A DNA stretch of 64,000 bases from Calditrichia bacterium (GCA_020635015.1 JACKAP010000014.1:94625-158624), one strand, 5' to 3'; positions 41,428-51,114 are shown, numbered from the stretch's first letter. Numbers and translations: made by a program. Notes: generated by a model not told the origin, from the letters alone.

Positions 41428-43566
41428 ATGAACACGATTAATTTTTCTAAAGCCAAAGTATCACTGCTGATCTGGTTAATTGCCGGTATCTTCGCTGTGC
41501 AGCCGCTCTTTTCCCAGATCGTCGGGACCGAGAAGCGTTATATCCGTATCGGTTCGCTGCAGAGTCCTTTTTCTGCCTACGGATCCGAACGCGCCTGGAA
41601 CAATTCCTATTACGAAGGGATGGTGTGGCCGGCGGATTATCCATTATCCGATAATTCGGTTATCAAACGCTCCTGGATCGCCTGCCAGGATTTTACGGAT
41701 GACCGGGACCGCCAATGGGCAAATTTCGGAGTGTATTTTGCCGGTGATGCATACGTTGACCTGGCGCTTTTCCCGATGGAATTAAAACAAACCGCCAAAT
41801 TTGAGCCTCCGACGGTATTGGTGGACGGCATCAACATCACTGCGCCTTATCTGAGCGATATTGACGATTATGATCCGGACCAGATTGCCGACCGCATTGT
41901 CACCAACGTGGTAAATACCTCGATGGGCTTAACCCTGACCCGGCGGGTTCATGCGTTTAGCCAGCAGTACCATGACAACTATTTTATTATCGAATACATT
42001 TTCACCAATACCGGCAACACCGACTACGACGAAGATATTGAATTGAACGCCCCGTTGATGGGAGTGCGCATCGGTTGGGGGACCCGCTACAGCGTTAGCC
42101 GCGACGGAGGCGCTAAGATCGGCGACGGCCAGGTGTGGGGCAAGCATTCCTGGGTCAGCCGGCGCGGGGAGACCTACCCGGCACATGCCAACGAATCCAT
42201 CACCGAGGCCAACCCGATTGTTGATTGGCTGCGCTGCGGGTTCAGTTGGGCCGGGCAAAGCGGGTTGAACGGCTATGACAACATCGGGGGACCGGCGATC
42301 AATAGCAACGGACGGTTGGCCTCTCCGCAACACGCCGGGTCGGTTGTCTTACACGTGGATAAAAGCACCAGCGACAAAACCGATGATCCCAACCAGCCGG
42401 CCGTTTTAGGATGGCACGCCGGCGATACCTATCCGAGCCTGGGGAACATGCTGGACACCGATGAACCCAACATGATCAAATTATACAATATGCTTTCCGG
42501 CAACCCCTTTGGCGGTTTGGGCGGCACCGATCGCATGGATGAAACCTACCTGGCCTCCAACCCGGACCCCTTTACCGTGCACAATGACGCCGGTGGCACC
42601 AACGTATGGATCTGTTACGGGCCTTTTGACCTGCAACCCGGGGAAAGCATCCGCATCGTTGAGGCGGACGGCGTCAACGGGTTGAACCGCACCTTATGTG
42701 AAGAAATCGGGCGGGATTGGCTGCAGGAAAACAGCCCCTACACCTTACCCGGCGGCGGCAGCACTAACGACAAAGACGAATTCAAAAATGCCTGGGTAGC
42801 GACTGGTAAAGACTCTATTCTCATGACCTTTGGGCGGGCCAAACGCAATTTCGACGCCAATTTTCAAATTCCCCAACCGCCCCTGCCGCCCAAGCTGTTT
42901 AACGTGGAATCCGGGGGCGATCGCATCAGCATGTCCTGGATCGCCAGTGTCTCGGAAGGAGATGCGGACTTTGCCGGGTACGAGATCTTTCGCGGGGTGG
43001 GGACTCCCGACACGACCTATGAAAAGATCGCTTCCCTGCCGCCGGGAACCACCCAATTTGACGATACCACTCCGGTTCGCGGCTTTTCGTACTATTATTA
43101 CATCACAGCAGTAAACGACGGCAGCAATAATACCGGTGGCGAAACCAATCCCACCGGCCCGCTCCACAGCGGCCGTTTTTACACCCGCACCACGGAACCG
43201 GCCTATTTACGGCGCAAAGCCGGCAGCGCCCTGGAAAGCATTCGCGTGGTGCCCAATCCTTACAGCATCGGGGCTCGCGAAGCCCAATATCCCGGCGAAC
43301 CGGATAAGATCACTTTTCTGGATATTCCCGCCTTTTGCATCATCAAAATATTTACTGAGCGAGGCGATTTGATCCATACGATCGAACATGATGACGGCAG
43401 TGGCGATGAATCCTGGAATTCGATCACCACCTCCCGCCAGGTCGTCGTCAGCGGTATTTATTTGGCATACTTTGAAGTCACAAAAGATTACCATGACCTG
43501 AACACCGGGGAATTATTGTATAAAAAAGGAGAAAATACCATCCGTAAGTTTGTGGTTATTCGCTAA
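41428..43566 (+). CDS. Large secreted protein with fibronectin type III-like domain and variant sorting tail
   Basis: A 712-residue exported protein; signal peptide VSLLIWLIAGIFAVQPLFSQ. The first 450 residues are rich in Trp, Tyr and Asn and I recognise no enzyme motif. Around residues 490-590 lies a fibronectin III-like domain (PLPPKLFNVESGGDRISMSW, FAGYEIFRGVGTPDTTYEKI, YYYYITAVNDGS). The C-terminus, ESIRVVPNPYSIGARE to a final TIRKFVVIR, is the variant sorting tail common in this group of bacteria. The start at 41428 follows a weak GAGAAG site. Cotranscribed with the receptor; might be its secreted substrate-binding partner. Function not known. Confidence 0.7.
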   Translation: MNTINFSKAKVSLLIWLIAGIFAVQPLFSQIVGTEKRYIRIGSLQSPFSAYGSERAWNNSYYEGMVWPADYPLSDNSVIKRSWIACQDFTDDRDRQWANFGVYFAGDAYVDLALFPMELKQTAKFEPPTVLVDGINITAPYLSDIDDYDPDQIADRIVTNVVNTSMGLTLTRRVHAFSQQYHDNYFIIEYIFTNTGNTDYDEDIELNAPLMGVRIGWGTRYSVSRDGGAKIGDGQVWGKHSWVSRRGETYPAHANESITEANPIVDWLRCGFSWAGQSGLNGYDNIGGPAINSNGRLASPQHAGSVVLHVDKSTSDKTDDPNQPAVLGWHAGDTYPSLGNMLDTDEPNMIKLYNMLSGNPFGGLGGTDRMDETYLASNPDPFTVHNDAGGTNVWICYGPFDLQPGESIRIVEADGVNGLNRTLCEEIGRDWLQENSPYTLPGGGSTNDKDEFKNAWVATGKDSILMTFGRAKRNFDANFQIPQPPLPPKLFNVESGGDRISMSWIASVSEGDADFAGYEIFRGVGTPDTTYEKIASLPPGTTQFDDTTPVRGFSYYYYITAVNDGSNNTGGETNPTGPLHSGRFYTRTTEPAYLRRKAGSALESIRVVPNPYSIGAREAQYPGEPDKITFLDIPAFCIIKIFTERGDLIHTIEHDDGSGDESWNSITTSRQVVVSGIYLAYFEVTKDYHDLNTGELLYKKGENTIRKFVVIR

Positions 43567-43672
43567 ACGACTTAGCGCCTTCATCTGCCGTTACCGCAAA
43601 TACGGATGTGGCTTCCGTTGTTACCCATCCTCCCATCCTCCGGTACATCTACCACCAGGGAGTGTATATTCT

Positions 43673-45673
43673 ATGGCAAAATCTTGGATTGCCGGATATG
43701 TTGCCTTCATCATAATCGGGTCGGCAAGTATGTATTCTCAGGTGGAAGGGCGCTTTGGTTTTGAATACAATGAAATCGGTTTCTGGGCGGCGCCGCACCA
43801 TCAGAATCTGCTGAATGTGTTGGAAACGACCGGCGCTGCAGGTGGCGATATCAATGTCAATTCGGTGGGCGGCGGCTGGTACGGCATGCAGCCGAGCCAG
43901 ACGGACTCGATCGATTTCTCAGACACCGACCAGATTGTGACACTATTCCAAAACCGGGGATTTGCCCTGGCATGGAACCTGAGCCCGAATGCGCCCTGGG
44001 CATTTCCCAATAAGCCGCCTTGCCAGCCGGATACGATTGGGCCGCTGATTATTCCCAAAGATTGTGCCCCCGAACCACAATTCGAGCAGGCATGGATTGA
44101 CTTCATCACTGCTGTCGTTGAACGCTATGACGGCGACGGCATCGATGACATGCCCGGCCTCACCATCCCGGTGCGCGCCTACATCATGACTGGAGAAGTG
44201 AAGTTCGGTTCCGCGGGAGAAGGCGATACCGGCGCGGGGCCTTTCTGGTTTGATAATATCGACAATCTGCTCCGCCTGCACCGCATCACCTATGCTGCCA
44301 TTCATGCAGCGGATGCTTCAAACCGGGTGAAGGTGGTGAGCAGCGGAGGATTATTAACCGATCTTTATGCAGATTTCCCCGATTACCCGGATTTTGATCC
44401 ACAAGATCCGGGCAGCCTGATCCGGCAGCGGCTGAACGGCGATAATTGGTCCGGCAACCTGTTCACTGCCGGGTGGGACAGCCTGAAAAAAATGCTGCTC
44501 AGCTTCGGCAATGATGCCGACGGGATTGAGGCGGATTACATCGGCTGGCACCCGCACATGGGATGGAGGGTGATCGATCAGGAATTTGCCCTGATCCGCG
44601 CGCTGGCAGGGGATCGGCCGATCTATGTTGATGATATGTGGACCAATGTCTTCACGGTGGGGCGCGGGATCTTCAACCAGGTCATTCCCGGCCGCCTGCA
44701 ATTTACCGCACCGCCCGATCCCGGCACCGGCACGGCCTGGTTAACCGCCGATTACGGCGACTTCCCCAACCCGCTTTTTCCCGGCACCGATCCCCATGAC
44801 GAATTAAAGCAGGGGCTACAAGCCCGGGATCCGGAGGTGCTGGCCTGGTATTACGGCAATGGGGCCCGGGAACTGGTCAAGGCGTTTGTCTCCGCTTTTG
44901 GAGAAGGGGCGGTCATCGCCACCTACTCCGGCACCAACGATCTGACCGAACTGCGCGGTCCCGCACCGGTGATCGGCTGGCTCAACCTGGTGGGAACCCG
45001 GGCGGAAAATTACGGCAAAAAGCCGCAATATTATGCCTTCCGTCAGATGGTCGAAAAACTTCATGATTTTTCGGATGTAAACGAAATAGCGGCGGGAACC
45101 GATCCCCGCACCCGAGTTTATCAAATTGAACGCCCTATGCGCGGTCCAATTTGGGTATGCTGGAGCGAAACCGGCGATCCTCCGCCGGGATTGGATTACC
45201 GCATCGCCACCGGAGAGACGGTGACCTTCAATGTCTCCGCCCAGCAACTGCTGCAAACCCGGGTGATCAGCGACAGCGCCAACACCGAGCCGGAATTGGA
45301 TACGCTGACCGCCTCCGGCGGCCAATTGACGATACAGTTGGGCCATTCGCCGGTCTATCTGGAAAGTTTACCGTCGATGGCCGTCGATCCGCCCGCGGTC
45401 GGCCGGCCGGAAGGATTCGCGCTAGCTCAGAATTATCCCAATCCGTTTAATCCGGGAACAACTATCCGCTTTACGATCCCCAGAAGTGCGGACGTGTCCC
45501 TCAAGATATATAATCTGCTTGGCGAAGAAATTGCGACATTGGTCGCTGCGAGGTTAAGTGCGGGAAGTTATTCGATACTGTGGGAGGCGAAGGATATACC
45601 CGGCGGGGTATATTTCTGTCGGCTGTCAGCCGATGCGTTCTCGGATACTCGAAAACTCATCCTGCTCCACTGA
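43673..45673 (+). CDS. Secreted glycoside-hydrolase-like protein with type IX sorting domain
   Basis: A 666-residue exported protein (signal peptide GYVAFIIIGSASMYSQ). Residues about 20-480 read like a TIM-barrel glycosidase: FALAWNLSPNAPWAF, a long segment with IMTGEVKFGSAG, VKVVSSGGLLTDLY, EADYIGWHPHMGWRV and RPIYVDDMWTNVF, where E and D residues at strand ends could be catalytic. I cannot name the GH family. Residues 590-666 are a standard type A sorting domain: FALAQNYPNPFNPGTTIRF, VSLKIYNLLGEEIATLV and GGVYFCRLSADAF. The gene ends 3 nt from the convergent ABC permease stop. Confidence 0.75.
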   Translation: MAKSWIAGYVAFIIIGSASMYSQVEGRFGFEYNEIGFWAAPHHQNLLNVLETTGAAGGDINVNSVGGGWYGMQPSQTDSIDFSDTDQIVTLFQNRGFALAWNLSPNAPWAFPNKPPCQPDTIGPLIIPKDCAPEPQFEQAWIDFITAVVERYDGDGIDDMPGLTIPVRAYIMTGEVKFGSAGEGDTGAGPFWFDNIDNLLRLHRITYAAIHAADASNRVKVVSSGGLLTDLYADFPDYPDFDPQDPGSLIRQRLNGDNWSGNLFTAGWDSLKKMLLSFGNDADGIEADYIGWHPHMGWRVIDQEFALIRALAGDRPIYVDDMWTNVFTVGRGIFNQVIPGRLQFTAPPDPGTGTAWLTADYGDFPNPLFPGTDPHDELKQGLQARDPEVLAWYYGNGARELVKAFVSAFGEGAVIATYSGTNDLTELRGPAPVIGWLNLVGTRAENYGKKPQYYAFRQMVEKLHDFSDVNEIAAGTDPRTRVYQIERPMRGPIWVCWSETGDPPPGLDYRIATGETVTFNVSAQQLLQTRVISDSANTEPELDTLTASGGQLTIQLGHSPVYLESLPSMAVDPPAVGRPEGFALAQNYPNPFNPGTTIRFTIPRSADVSLKIYNLLGEEIATLVAARLSAGSYSILWEAKDIPGGVYFCRLSADAFSDTRKLILLH

Positions 45674-45676
45674 CGC

Positions 45677-47179
45677 TCAGGAAAAGTGAATATACTCCAG
45701 GATCGATTTCAGCGAGGGCCTTTTCCGGTAGATCAGGCTGGCGGCGCGATAAATTTTTCCCGCGAACAGCACCGCCAGGATGATGAATACCAGCATCACC
45801 CCGATGGAAATGTAGTAGTCGAGCAGCGGCGGCTGTCCCAGCGGAGTGCGCAGCAGCATGAAGGTGGGGCTCAGGAAGGGCACGAAGGACAAAAAGCGCA
45901 CCAACATGGAATTGGGGGAGAGCAGCACCAGGATGGCCAGGGCCAGGGGAAACAAAGAGAGAATCCGCACCATTTGCCCCAACTGAAAGGCATCATGCCG
46001 GTTGACCGAAACTGAAGCGGTACCGGCGTAAATGGCTGCAAATAGCAGGTAACCCAGCAGGAAGTAAAGCAGGAACAGGCCGGCGTTTTCGAACGTGAGA
46101 AGTATGATGTCTTTGACCGGGATCAGGTTGATCAGGATCAGCAACCCGGCCATCGACATCCAGATCAGCACCTGGAAAAGCCCCAGCAGGCCCAGCCCGA
46201 ATATTTTACCCCCCACCAGTTGGAATGAACTCGCGGAGGAGAGCAGCGATTCCACCACCCGCTCGGATTTTTCATCCACGATCGAACGAAAAAGAAATCC
46301 GCTGGAGGTGAAGATTCCCACAAACAAAAACAAGATCGCAATGACCGGAGCCAGGTAGGTCACCATAAACTTAAACTCGTGTTTTTGCGACCCTTCCAAT
46401 AGCAGCTCCTGGATCATGATCGGCTGCAGCAATTCCTGGATCTTATTGACGGTGATCCCTTCGCCGCGCATCCGTTCTTCAACCAGAATCCCCTGAAGCA
46501 CCTGTTCCAGCGGCTGCAGGCGCAGGAAATTGATCGGCTGCTCGGAATGGAATTCCACCACTCCCTGCTGAAATGTGCCGGGATCGATCCGCAGGTATCC
46601 GGAGATGCGCTTTACCTGGAGCAGGCTGTCGGCCTTTCCGAGCACCGCCTTTTCCACCATGGTATCCACCTTGCTCTGCAGGCGGCTGTATTCGATTTCG
46701 GCCAGGTCGCGCAGTTCCCGGGTGCTGATCATTTCTTCGTACGATTTACTGAGCAGTTGGGTTTTAGTCGGCGAATCCGAGCGCTGAAAATGATATTTAC
46801 GGCGTTCCTTTACCTTATTATAAGCTTCATCCAGGCTGTCGAGGCGGTGTTGGGCGACCAGCAGATTACGGAAATCATCCCGTAGCTGGGCGGTGGTATC
46901 CGGCACGATCGGCTCCAGCAGGATGCGCGGCGCATTGCTGTCTCGAAGGTCGATGTTGCCGGTCAGTCGTTCCGAAATCAACTGGCAATAGGAGGTGGTG
47001 TCAAACTCGACGCAGCCGATCACCTGATCCTGGCTGGTCTGGGAATTTTCGTAATACATCGCCGGGATAAAAATCAGCCCGGCAAAAATGATCGGCGAAA
47101 TGAAGGTCGACAGTAAAAAGCTCCGGGAACGCAGGTAACGCTTGAATTCCCATCCGGCAATCACCCAAAAACGTCTCAT
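45677..47179 (-). CDS. ABC-2 type permease (NatB-like)
   Basis: A 500-residue membrane protein. An N-terminal helix (FLLSTFISPIIFAGLIFIP) is followed by a large extracytoplasmic domain of about 230 residues and then six helices (VIAILFLFVGIFTSSGFLF, LFQVLIWMSMAGLLILINL, LLYFLLGYLLFAAIYAGTA, LFPLALAILVLLSPNSMLV and others) with the SERVVESLLSS coupling region. This is the layout of NatB and related sodium or drug exporters. Its ATG overlaps the end of the ATPase gene by 4 nt, so the two form one transport system. Confidence 0.9.
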   Translation of the reverse strand: MRRFWVIAGWEFKRYLRSRSFLLSTFISPIIFAGLIFIPAMYYENSQTSQDQVIGCVEFDTTSYCQLISERLTGNIDLRDSNAPRILLEPIVPDTTAQLRDDFRNLLVAQHRLDSLDEAYNKVKERRKYHFQRSDSPTKTQLLSKSYEEMISTRELRDLAEIEYSRLQSKVDTMVEKAVLGKADSLLQVKRISGYLRIDPGTFQQGVVEFHSEQPINFLRLQPLEQVLQGILVEERMRGEGITVNKIQELLQPIMIQELLLEGSQKHEFKFMVTYLAPVIAILFLFVGIFTSSGFLFRSIVDEKSERVVESLLSSASSFQLVGGKIFGLGLLGLFQVLIWMSMAGLLILINLIPVKDIILLTFENAGLFLLYFLLGYLLFAAIYAGTASVSVNRHDAFQLGQMVRILSLFPLALAILVLLSPNSMLVRFLSFVPFLSPTFMLLRTPLGQPPLLDYYISIGVMLVFIILAVLFAGKIYRAASLIYRKRPSLKSILEYIHFS

Positions 47180-48087
47180 GCTTTCCCCTTCTGATGACCG
47201 TTATGAAGCACCTCCAGGAAAATGTCGTTCAGGTTAGGGCGGTGAACTTCGATTTTATTCACATTGACCGAGCGGATAATAATATCGAGGATCTTCTGGG
47301 TTGCCACCTGGTTATCGATGAAGAGCCGGGCCGAATGCTCGTCCTGGATCATGCGCTTGACCCCAAAGATATCCTGCAGTGACTGCAGCTCCTCCGCCGC
47401 TTCCACGTAGATCAGGCTCTCGCGGAACTTTTCCTTAATTTTTTTGAGATTGTCCTGCAACACTGCCCGGCCCTGATCGATCAGCAGCACCTCGTCGCAG
47501 ACCGTCTCCGCCTCGTTGAGGGCCCGGGTTGCCAGGATGATGGTCTTGCCTTCATCTTTAAAATGCTGCACCAGCTTGCGGACCAGGGTCTGGTTGTTGG
47601 GGTGCATGGCGGCAAAGGGCTCGTCGAGGATCAACAGATCGGGATTGTGGATGATTGCACACATGATTTGCACTTTTTGGCGGTCCTCTTCCGATAGCAG
47701 CGCCACCGGCATATCCATCTGCTCGATGATGTTAAAGCGGTCCATCAAACGTACCGCCTCCACCTGCGCTTTTTTGCGGGAGAGGTTTTTCAGGCGGGCA
47801 AAATATACCAGATTTCGGTTGACGCTGTATTCGCCGTAGAGGCCCCGTTCTTCCGGGAGATAGCCGATCGCATTGCGGATCTTGCGGTTCATCGGCTGAT
47901 CCTCATAAAAGACCGCGCCGCTGTCCGGGCGGAAGATGTCGACGAGAATACGTAGAATGGTGGTTTTACCGGCGCCGTCCGGTCCCAGGATACCCAGGAT
48001 ATAACCGGCGCGTGCTTCGAAGGATAGATCGGAGACGACCGTCTTGCCTTCCAGCGCTTTGATAAGATGATCTGCTTTTAAGTGCAT
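47176..48087 (-). CDS. ABC transporter ATP-binding protein (NatA-like) with altered signature motif
   Basis: A 303-residue ATPase: Walker A GPDGAGKTTILRI, Walker B LLILDEPFAAMHP, and H-loop region ILATRALNEAE, where the usual His is replaced by Arg. The signature, normally LSGGQ or LSKGM, reads LLSEEDRQKVQI. The C-terminal 80 residues (VEAAEELQSLQDIFGVKRM) are the regulatory extension of DUF4162 type. Partner permease gene overlaps its end. Transport of ions or an unidentified compound is inferred. The changed signature and switch residues may lower or alter ATPase activity. Confidence 0.88.
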   Translation of the reverse strand: MHLKADHLIKALEGKTVVSDLSFEARAGYILGILGPDGAGKTTILRILVDIFRPDSGAVFYEDQPMNRKIRNAIGYLPEERGLYGEYSVNRNLVYFARLKNLSRKKAQVEAVRLMDRFNIIEQMDMPVALLSEEDRQKVQIMCAIIHNPDLLILDEPFAAMHPNNQTLVRKLVQHFKDEGKTIILATRALNEAETVCDEVLLIDQGRAVLQDNLKKIKEKFRESLIYVEAAEELQSLQDIFGVKRMIQDEHSARLFIDNQVATQKILDIIIRSVNVNKIEVHRPNLNDIFLEVLHNGHQKGKA

Positions 48088-48092
48088 GCGGC

Positions 48093-48695
48093 CTACATCG
48101 CTAAAATTTGAACCTGACCTTCCCCGGTCTGAAGCAATTCCCTTTCAAACGCCTGCTGCTGCTCTGCTGGAATCTTGACAACAGACATCACCGCGGTATC
48201 GAATGCCGATGTGTCGATGGTGCCCTGGTGCTTTGCGGTGACATAGTGTATCTGCCGGGTCAAATTGTACGGATATTGTATTTTCAAAAAATGATAGCGG
48301 ACAAACTTTTTCAATTTGCATTTTTGAATCGTCTCTTCCGCACATTGGCTGTAGGCGCGAATCAATCCGCCGGGACCGAGTTTAATTCCGCCATAATAAC
48401 GGGTTACCACCAGCGCCGCCTGCAGCAGGTTATACTTATCTATCATCGCCAGGATCGGTTTGCCGGCGGTGCCGGAAGGTTCGCCGTCATCAGAAAAACG
48501 GAATTCCGCTTCATCGATCCGGTAAGCAAAGCAGTTATGGGTGGCGTCGTGAAATTGACTGCGGATAGTCTGGAGGAAGGTTTCCGCTTCATCTCTGCTG
48601 GCGACCGGAGAAATAGAACCGGTAAAAACGGAACGCTTAATCTTGAGCTCATGGCGGCGCGTACCCGATATGATAAAGTGTTCTTTTTCTGTCAT
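48093..48695 (-). CDS. YigZ/IMPACT family protein
   Basis: A 200-residue protein of the UPF0029/YigZ family. The N-terminal block has KIKRSVFTGSISPVASRDEA, FRFSDDGEPSGTAGKPIL (the highly conserved D-D-G-E-P-S-G-T-A) and VVTRYYGGIKLGPGGLIRAY. The C-terminal half is the small DUF1949 domain. YigZ-like proteins are linked to translation or RNA but the molecular role is unsettled. The start ATG 48695 is preferred to an upstream GTG. It ends 5 nt before the NatA-type gene, hence possibly cotranscribed. Confidence 0.92.
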   Translation of the reverse strand: MTEKEHFIISGTRRHELKIKRSVFTGSISPVASRDEAETFLQTIRSQFHDATHNCFAYRIDEAEFRFSDDGEPSGTAGKPILAMIDKYNLLQAALVVTRYYGGIKLGPGGLIRAYSQCAEETIQKCKLKKFVRYHFLKIQYPYNLTRQIHYVTAKHQGTIDTSAFDTAVMSVVKIPAEQQQAFERELLQTGEGQVQILAM

Positions 48696-48869
48696 TTTCT
48701 GTTCGCCGGTCACCCCCGGGCCGGAATGATCAATCGCCCCGGGTGAAAAAAAATATACGCTCTGGGCGGATCATTGTCAAGCGCCCCGGAAACTTGTCGC
48801 GGCCAGCGGGTGGCGTATCGTTGAAAATGATAGATTTCCGCTGAAGAATCGCATATATTGGTAACCTTA

Positions 48870-48951
48870 ATTTGCCACAGAGACACAGAGAGCACAGAGC
48901 CTTTTGGATTTCAATTGTCAGTTCTCAGTGGACTCTGTGTCTCTGTGGCAA
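48870..48951. repeat. GCCACAGAG inverted-repeat element
   Basis: Arms AATTTGCCACAGAGACACAG and CTCTGTGTCTCTGTGGCAAG. It lies in the gap between the divergent YigZ and HEAT-cyclophilin genes. Confidence 0.88.
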
Positions 48952-49003
48952 GAGACAGTGGTAAAGTGACGAAAACCTTATATAAACGACATAGGAAGCA
49001 GAT

Positions 49004-51106
49004 ATGAAATATTTCAGTTGGCTCATTTTAATCGGAATACTCATCTTCATCAGCAGTTCATGTCAGAACGACCGGGAAATTGCCTTCAAAGAACTGACCC
49101 AGGCGGAATACACCCGCCAGGCGGATCTGTCCGGCATCAGCCGCTGGCTCAATCATCCCGAGGGGGACATTCGCCTGAAGGCGGTGCAAGTGCTGGGGGC
49201 GTTACAGGATACGCTGTACCGGGCGGCACTGGCCAACCGGCTGAGCGATGATGACCAGCAAGTACGGCAGGCAGCGGCCTTTGCCCTGGGACAGCTCTTC
49301 TCTCCTACTGCAGCGAATGCCCTGAGCGATGCGCTGAATACCGAACGGGAAAAAGCGGTTCGCCTGACCCTGCTCGAGGCCCTGGGAAAAAGCGAAACCT
49401 CCTCCCGGCCGGGCTGGCTGATGGATTATATCGAAAGCGGGGATACGGATCTGCAGCGGGCCGCCTCTCTGGCGGCGGGCATCATGGCCTACCGGGGATA
49501 TTTCCCCACTTCGGCAGTGCCCTTCCTGGCCATGCGCCTGAATATGCCCACCACTGCCCCGGAGGATATGTGGCCCCATGCCTATGCGCTCTACCGGGTG
49601 GGCGCGCTGGCCAGTTTCAACGATTTAACCACCGCCCTGCAGCGGGAAAACCTGCCGGCCAATGCCAAAGTCATCTTGCTGAAAGGCTTGGGGCAGTTAG
49701 GCGAGCTGATTGAAAGCGACCGTTTTCAGGAAAACCGTAACAAAGAGGGCTTCCGTGAAATATACCAGAATTACCGCTCCCGGGACTACCGCGAATTGAT
49801 TGGCCGGCATCTCCAGGATGCAGATGGTTACGTGCGGGTAGCGGCGTTGCAGGTGGCGGCGCAGATGAAGGATGCCCCGCTGCAGAATGAAATTTTACAA
49901 CTGCTGGAAGATCCTTATCTTAATGTGCGCATCGAGGCGGTGCGGAGTTTAGCGACCCAGAACCGCTGGCTGGCCCGACGGGAGGCGCGCCGGCTTTATC
50001 GCGAAGGGGACGACTGGCGCCTGCGCGGCGAAGCGCTGGCCCTGCTGGCAACGGTGCAGCCCCGGGAGGCCCTCGAAAATGTGAAAAATGAGTGGCTGGA
50101 TAAAGCCTGGCCGGAAAGCTACTATGCAATCCGCACCCTGGAGAATATCGAGCTTACCGAAGACAAGCGCCAGATGAATGAAGCGGACGAGGCCACCCGG
50201 CTGCTGATGCAACTGGCCGACAACGGGACCATCTCCCAAACCACCCAGGCCGTCGAAGTGCTGGTCAATCGCTCCCGTCCGCCGGCAATCGAATACTTTC
50301 TGAACAAATTGAAATCCGGCGATATGGCCATTGCCACCATCGTCTCCGGCTATCTCGGGTTGATCAAGCCCCGGCCGGTCGAGGCGGTGCAGCCCCTGAT
50401 CGAAGCCTACGCACATTTCAGCGCCCCCCGCGATCTGGAAGCGATGGCACCGATCATCAGCACGCTGGACAGCATCGGCAGCGCGGATGCGGCGGAGTTC
50501 CTGCGCGGGCAACTGAGCAATCCCTATCCGGAACTGCGGCAAAAGGCCCGCAGCGCCTTGCAAAAAATCACCGGACAGAAAAGCATCGCCCTGCCCCCGG
50601 TGGAAGCGACCTATGTCCTGAAATGGGATTTTCCTCCGGCCAGTACGGATTCTCTCTATCAGGTAACCTTTCAGACCAGCCGGGGCGAATTTACCATCGA
50701 TCTGCTTCCGCAGAAAGCGCCGGTGACGGTGGCCAATTTTCTCGACCTGGTGCGGAGAGGGTTCTATAACGGCCTGTTTTTCCATCGGGTGATTCCCGGC
50801 TTTGTCTCCCAGGCGGGTGATCCCCGGGGCGACGGCTGGGGGGGGACGGATTATGTCATTCCCTGTGAGTACAATGATGTTCCCTATCAGCGCGGCACCG
50901 TCGGGATGGCGCTTTCCGGGAAGGACACCGGCAACAGCCAGTTCTTTGTGACCCATACCCCCCAGCCGCATCTCAACGGGAAGTACACCGCTTTCGGCCG
51001 GGTCAGCACCGGCATGGAGGTGGTCGATCATCTGGCGATGTTCGACCAGATCCAGAGCGCAACCATCCGGGTAGCGCCGAAACCGGCTGCGGTGGCGGGG
51101 AGGTGA
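49004..51106 (+). CDS. HEAT-repeat lipoprotein fused to a cyclophilin-type peptidyl-prolyl isomerase
   Basis: A 700-residue lipoprotein (lipobox FISSSCQN). Residues about 25-530 are HEAT repeats: GDIRLKAVQVLGALQD, DDQQVRQAAAFALGQLF, YVRVAALQVAAQMKD, YLNVRIEAVRSLATQN, YPELRQKARSALQKITG and others. Residues about 545-700 are a cyclophilin domain (FTIDLLPQKAPVTVANFLDL, GFYNGLFFHRVIPGFVSQAG, KDTGNSQFFVTHTPQPHLNG), with the catalytic Arg, Phe, Gln and His in place. It should sit in the periplasm and help fold outer-membrane or secreted proteins, the HEAT part providing a client platform. An AGGAAG site precedes the ATG. Confidence 0.92.
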   Translation: MKYFSWLILIGILIFISSSCQNDREIAFKELTQAEYTRQADLSGISRWLNHPEGDIRLKAVQVLGALQDTLYRAALANRLSDDDQQVRQAAAFALGQLFSPTAANALSDALNTEREKAVRLTLLEALGKSETSSRPGWLMDYIESGDTDLQRAASLAAGIMAYRGYFPTSAVPFLAMRLNMPTTAPEDMWPHAYALYRVGALASFNDLTTALQRENLPANAKVILLKGLGQLGELIESDRFQENRNKEGFREIYQNYRSRDYRELIGRHLQDADGYVRVAALQVAAQMKDAPLQNEILQLLEDPYLNVRIEAVRSLATQNRWLARREARRLYREGDDWRLRGEALALLATVQPREALENVKNEWLDKAWPESYYAIRTLENIELTEDKRQMNEADEATRLLMQLADNGTISQTTQAVEVLVNRSRPPAIEYFLNKLKSGDMAIATIVSGYLGLIKPRPVEAVQPLIEAYAHFSAPRDLEAMAPIISTLDSIGSADAAEFLRGQLSNPYPELRQKARSALQKITGQKSIALPPVEATYVLKWDFPPASTDSLYQVTFQTSRGEFTIDLLPQKAPVTVANFLDLVRRGFYNGLFFHRVIPGFVSQAGDPRGDGWGGTDYVIPCEYNDVPYQRGTVGMALSGKDTGNSQFFVTHTPQPHLNGKYTAFGRVSTGMEVVDHLAMFDQIQSATIRVAPKPAAVAGR

Positions 51107-51114
51107 TGCTGGAT

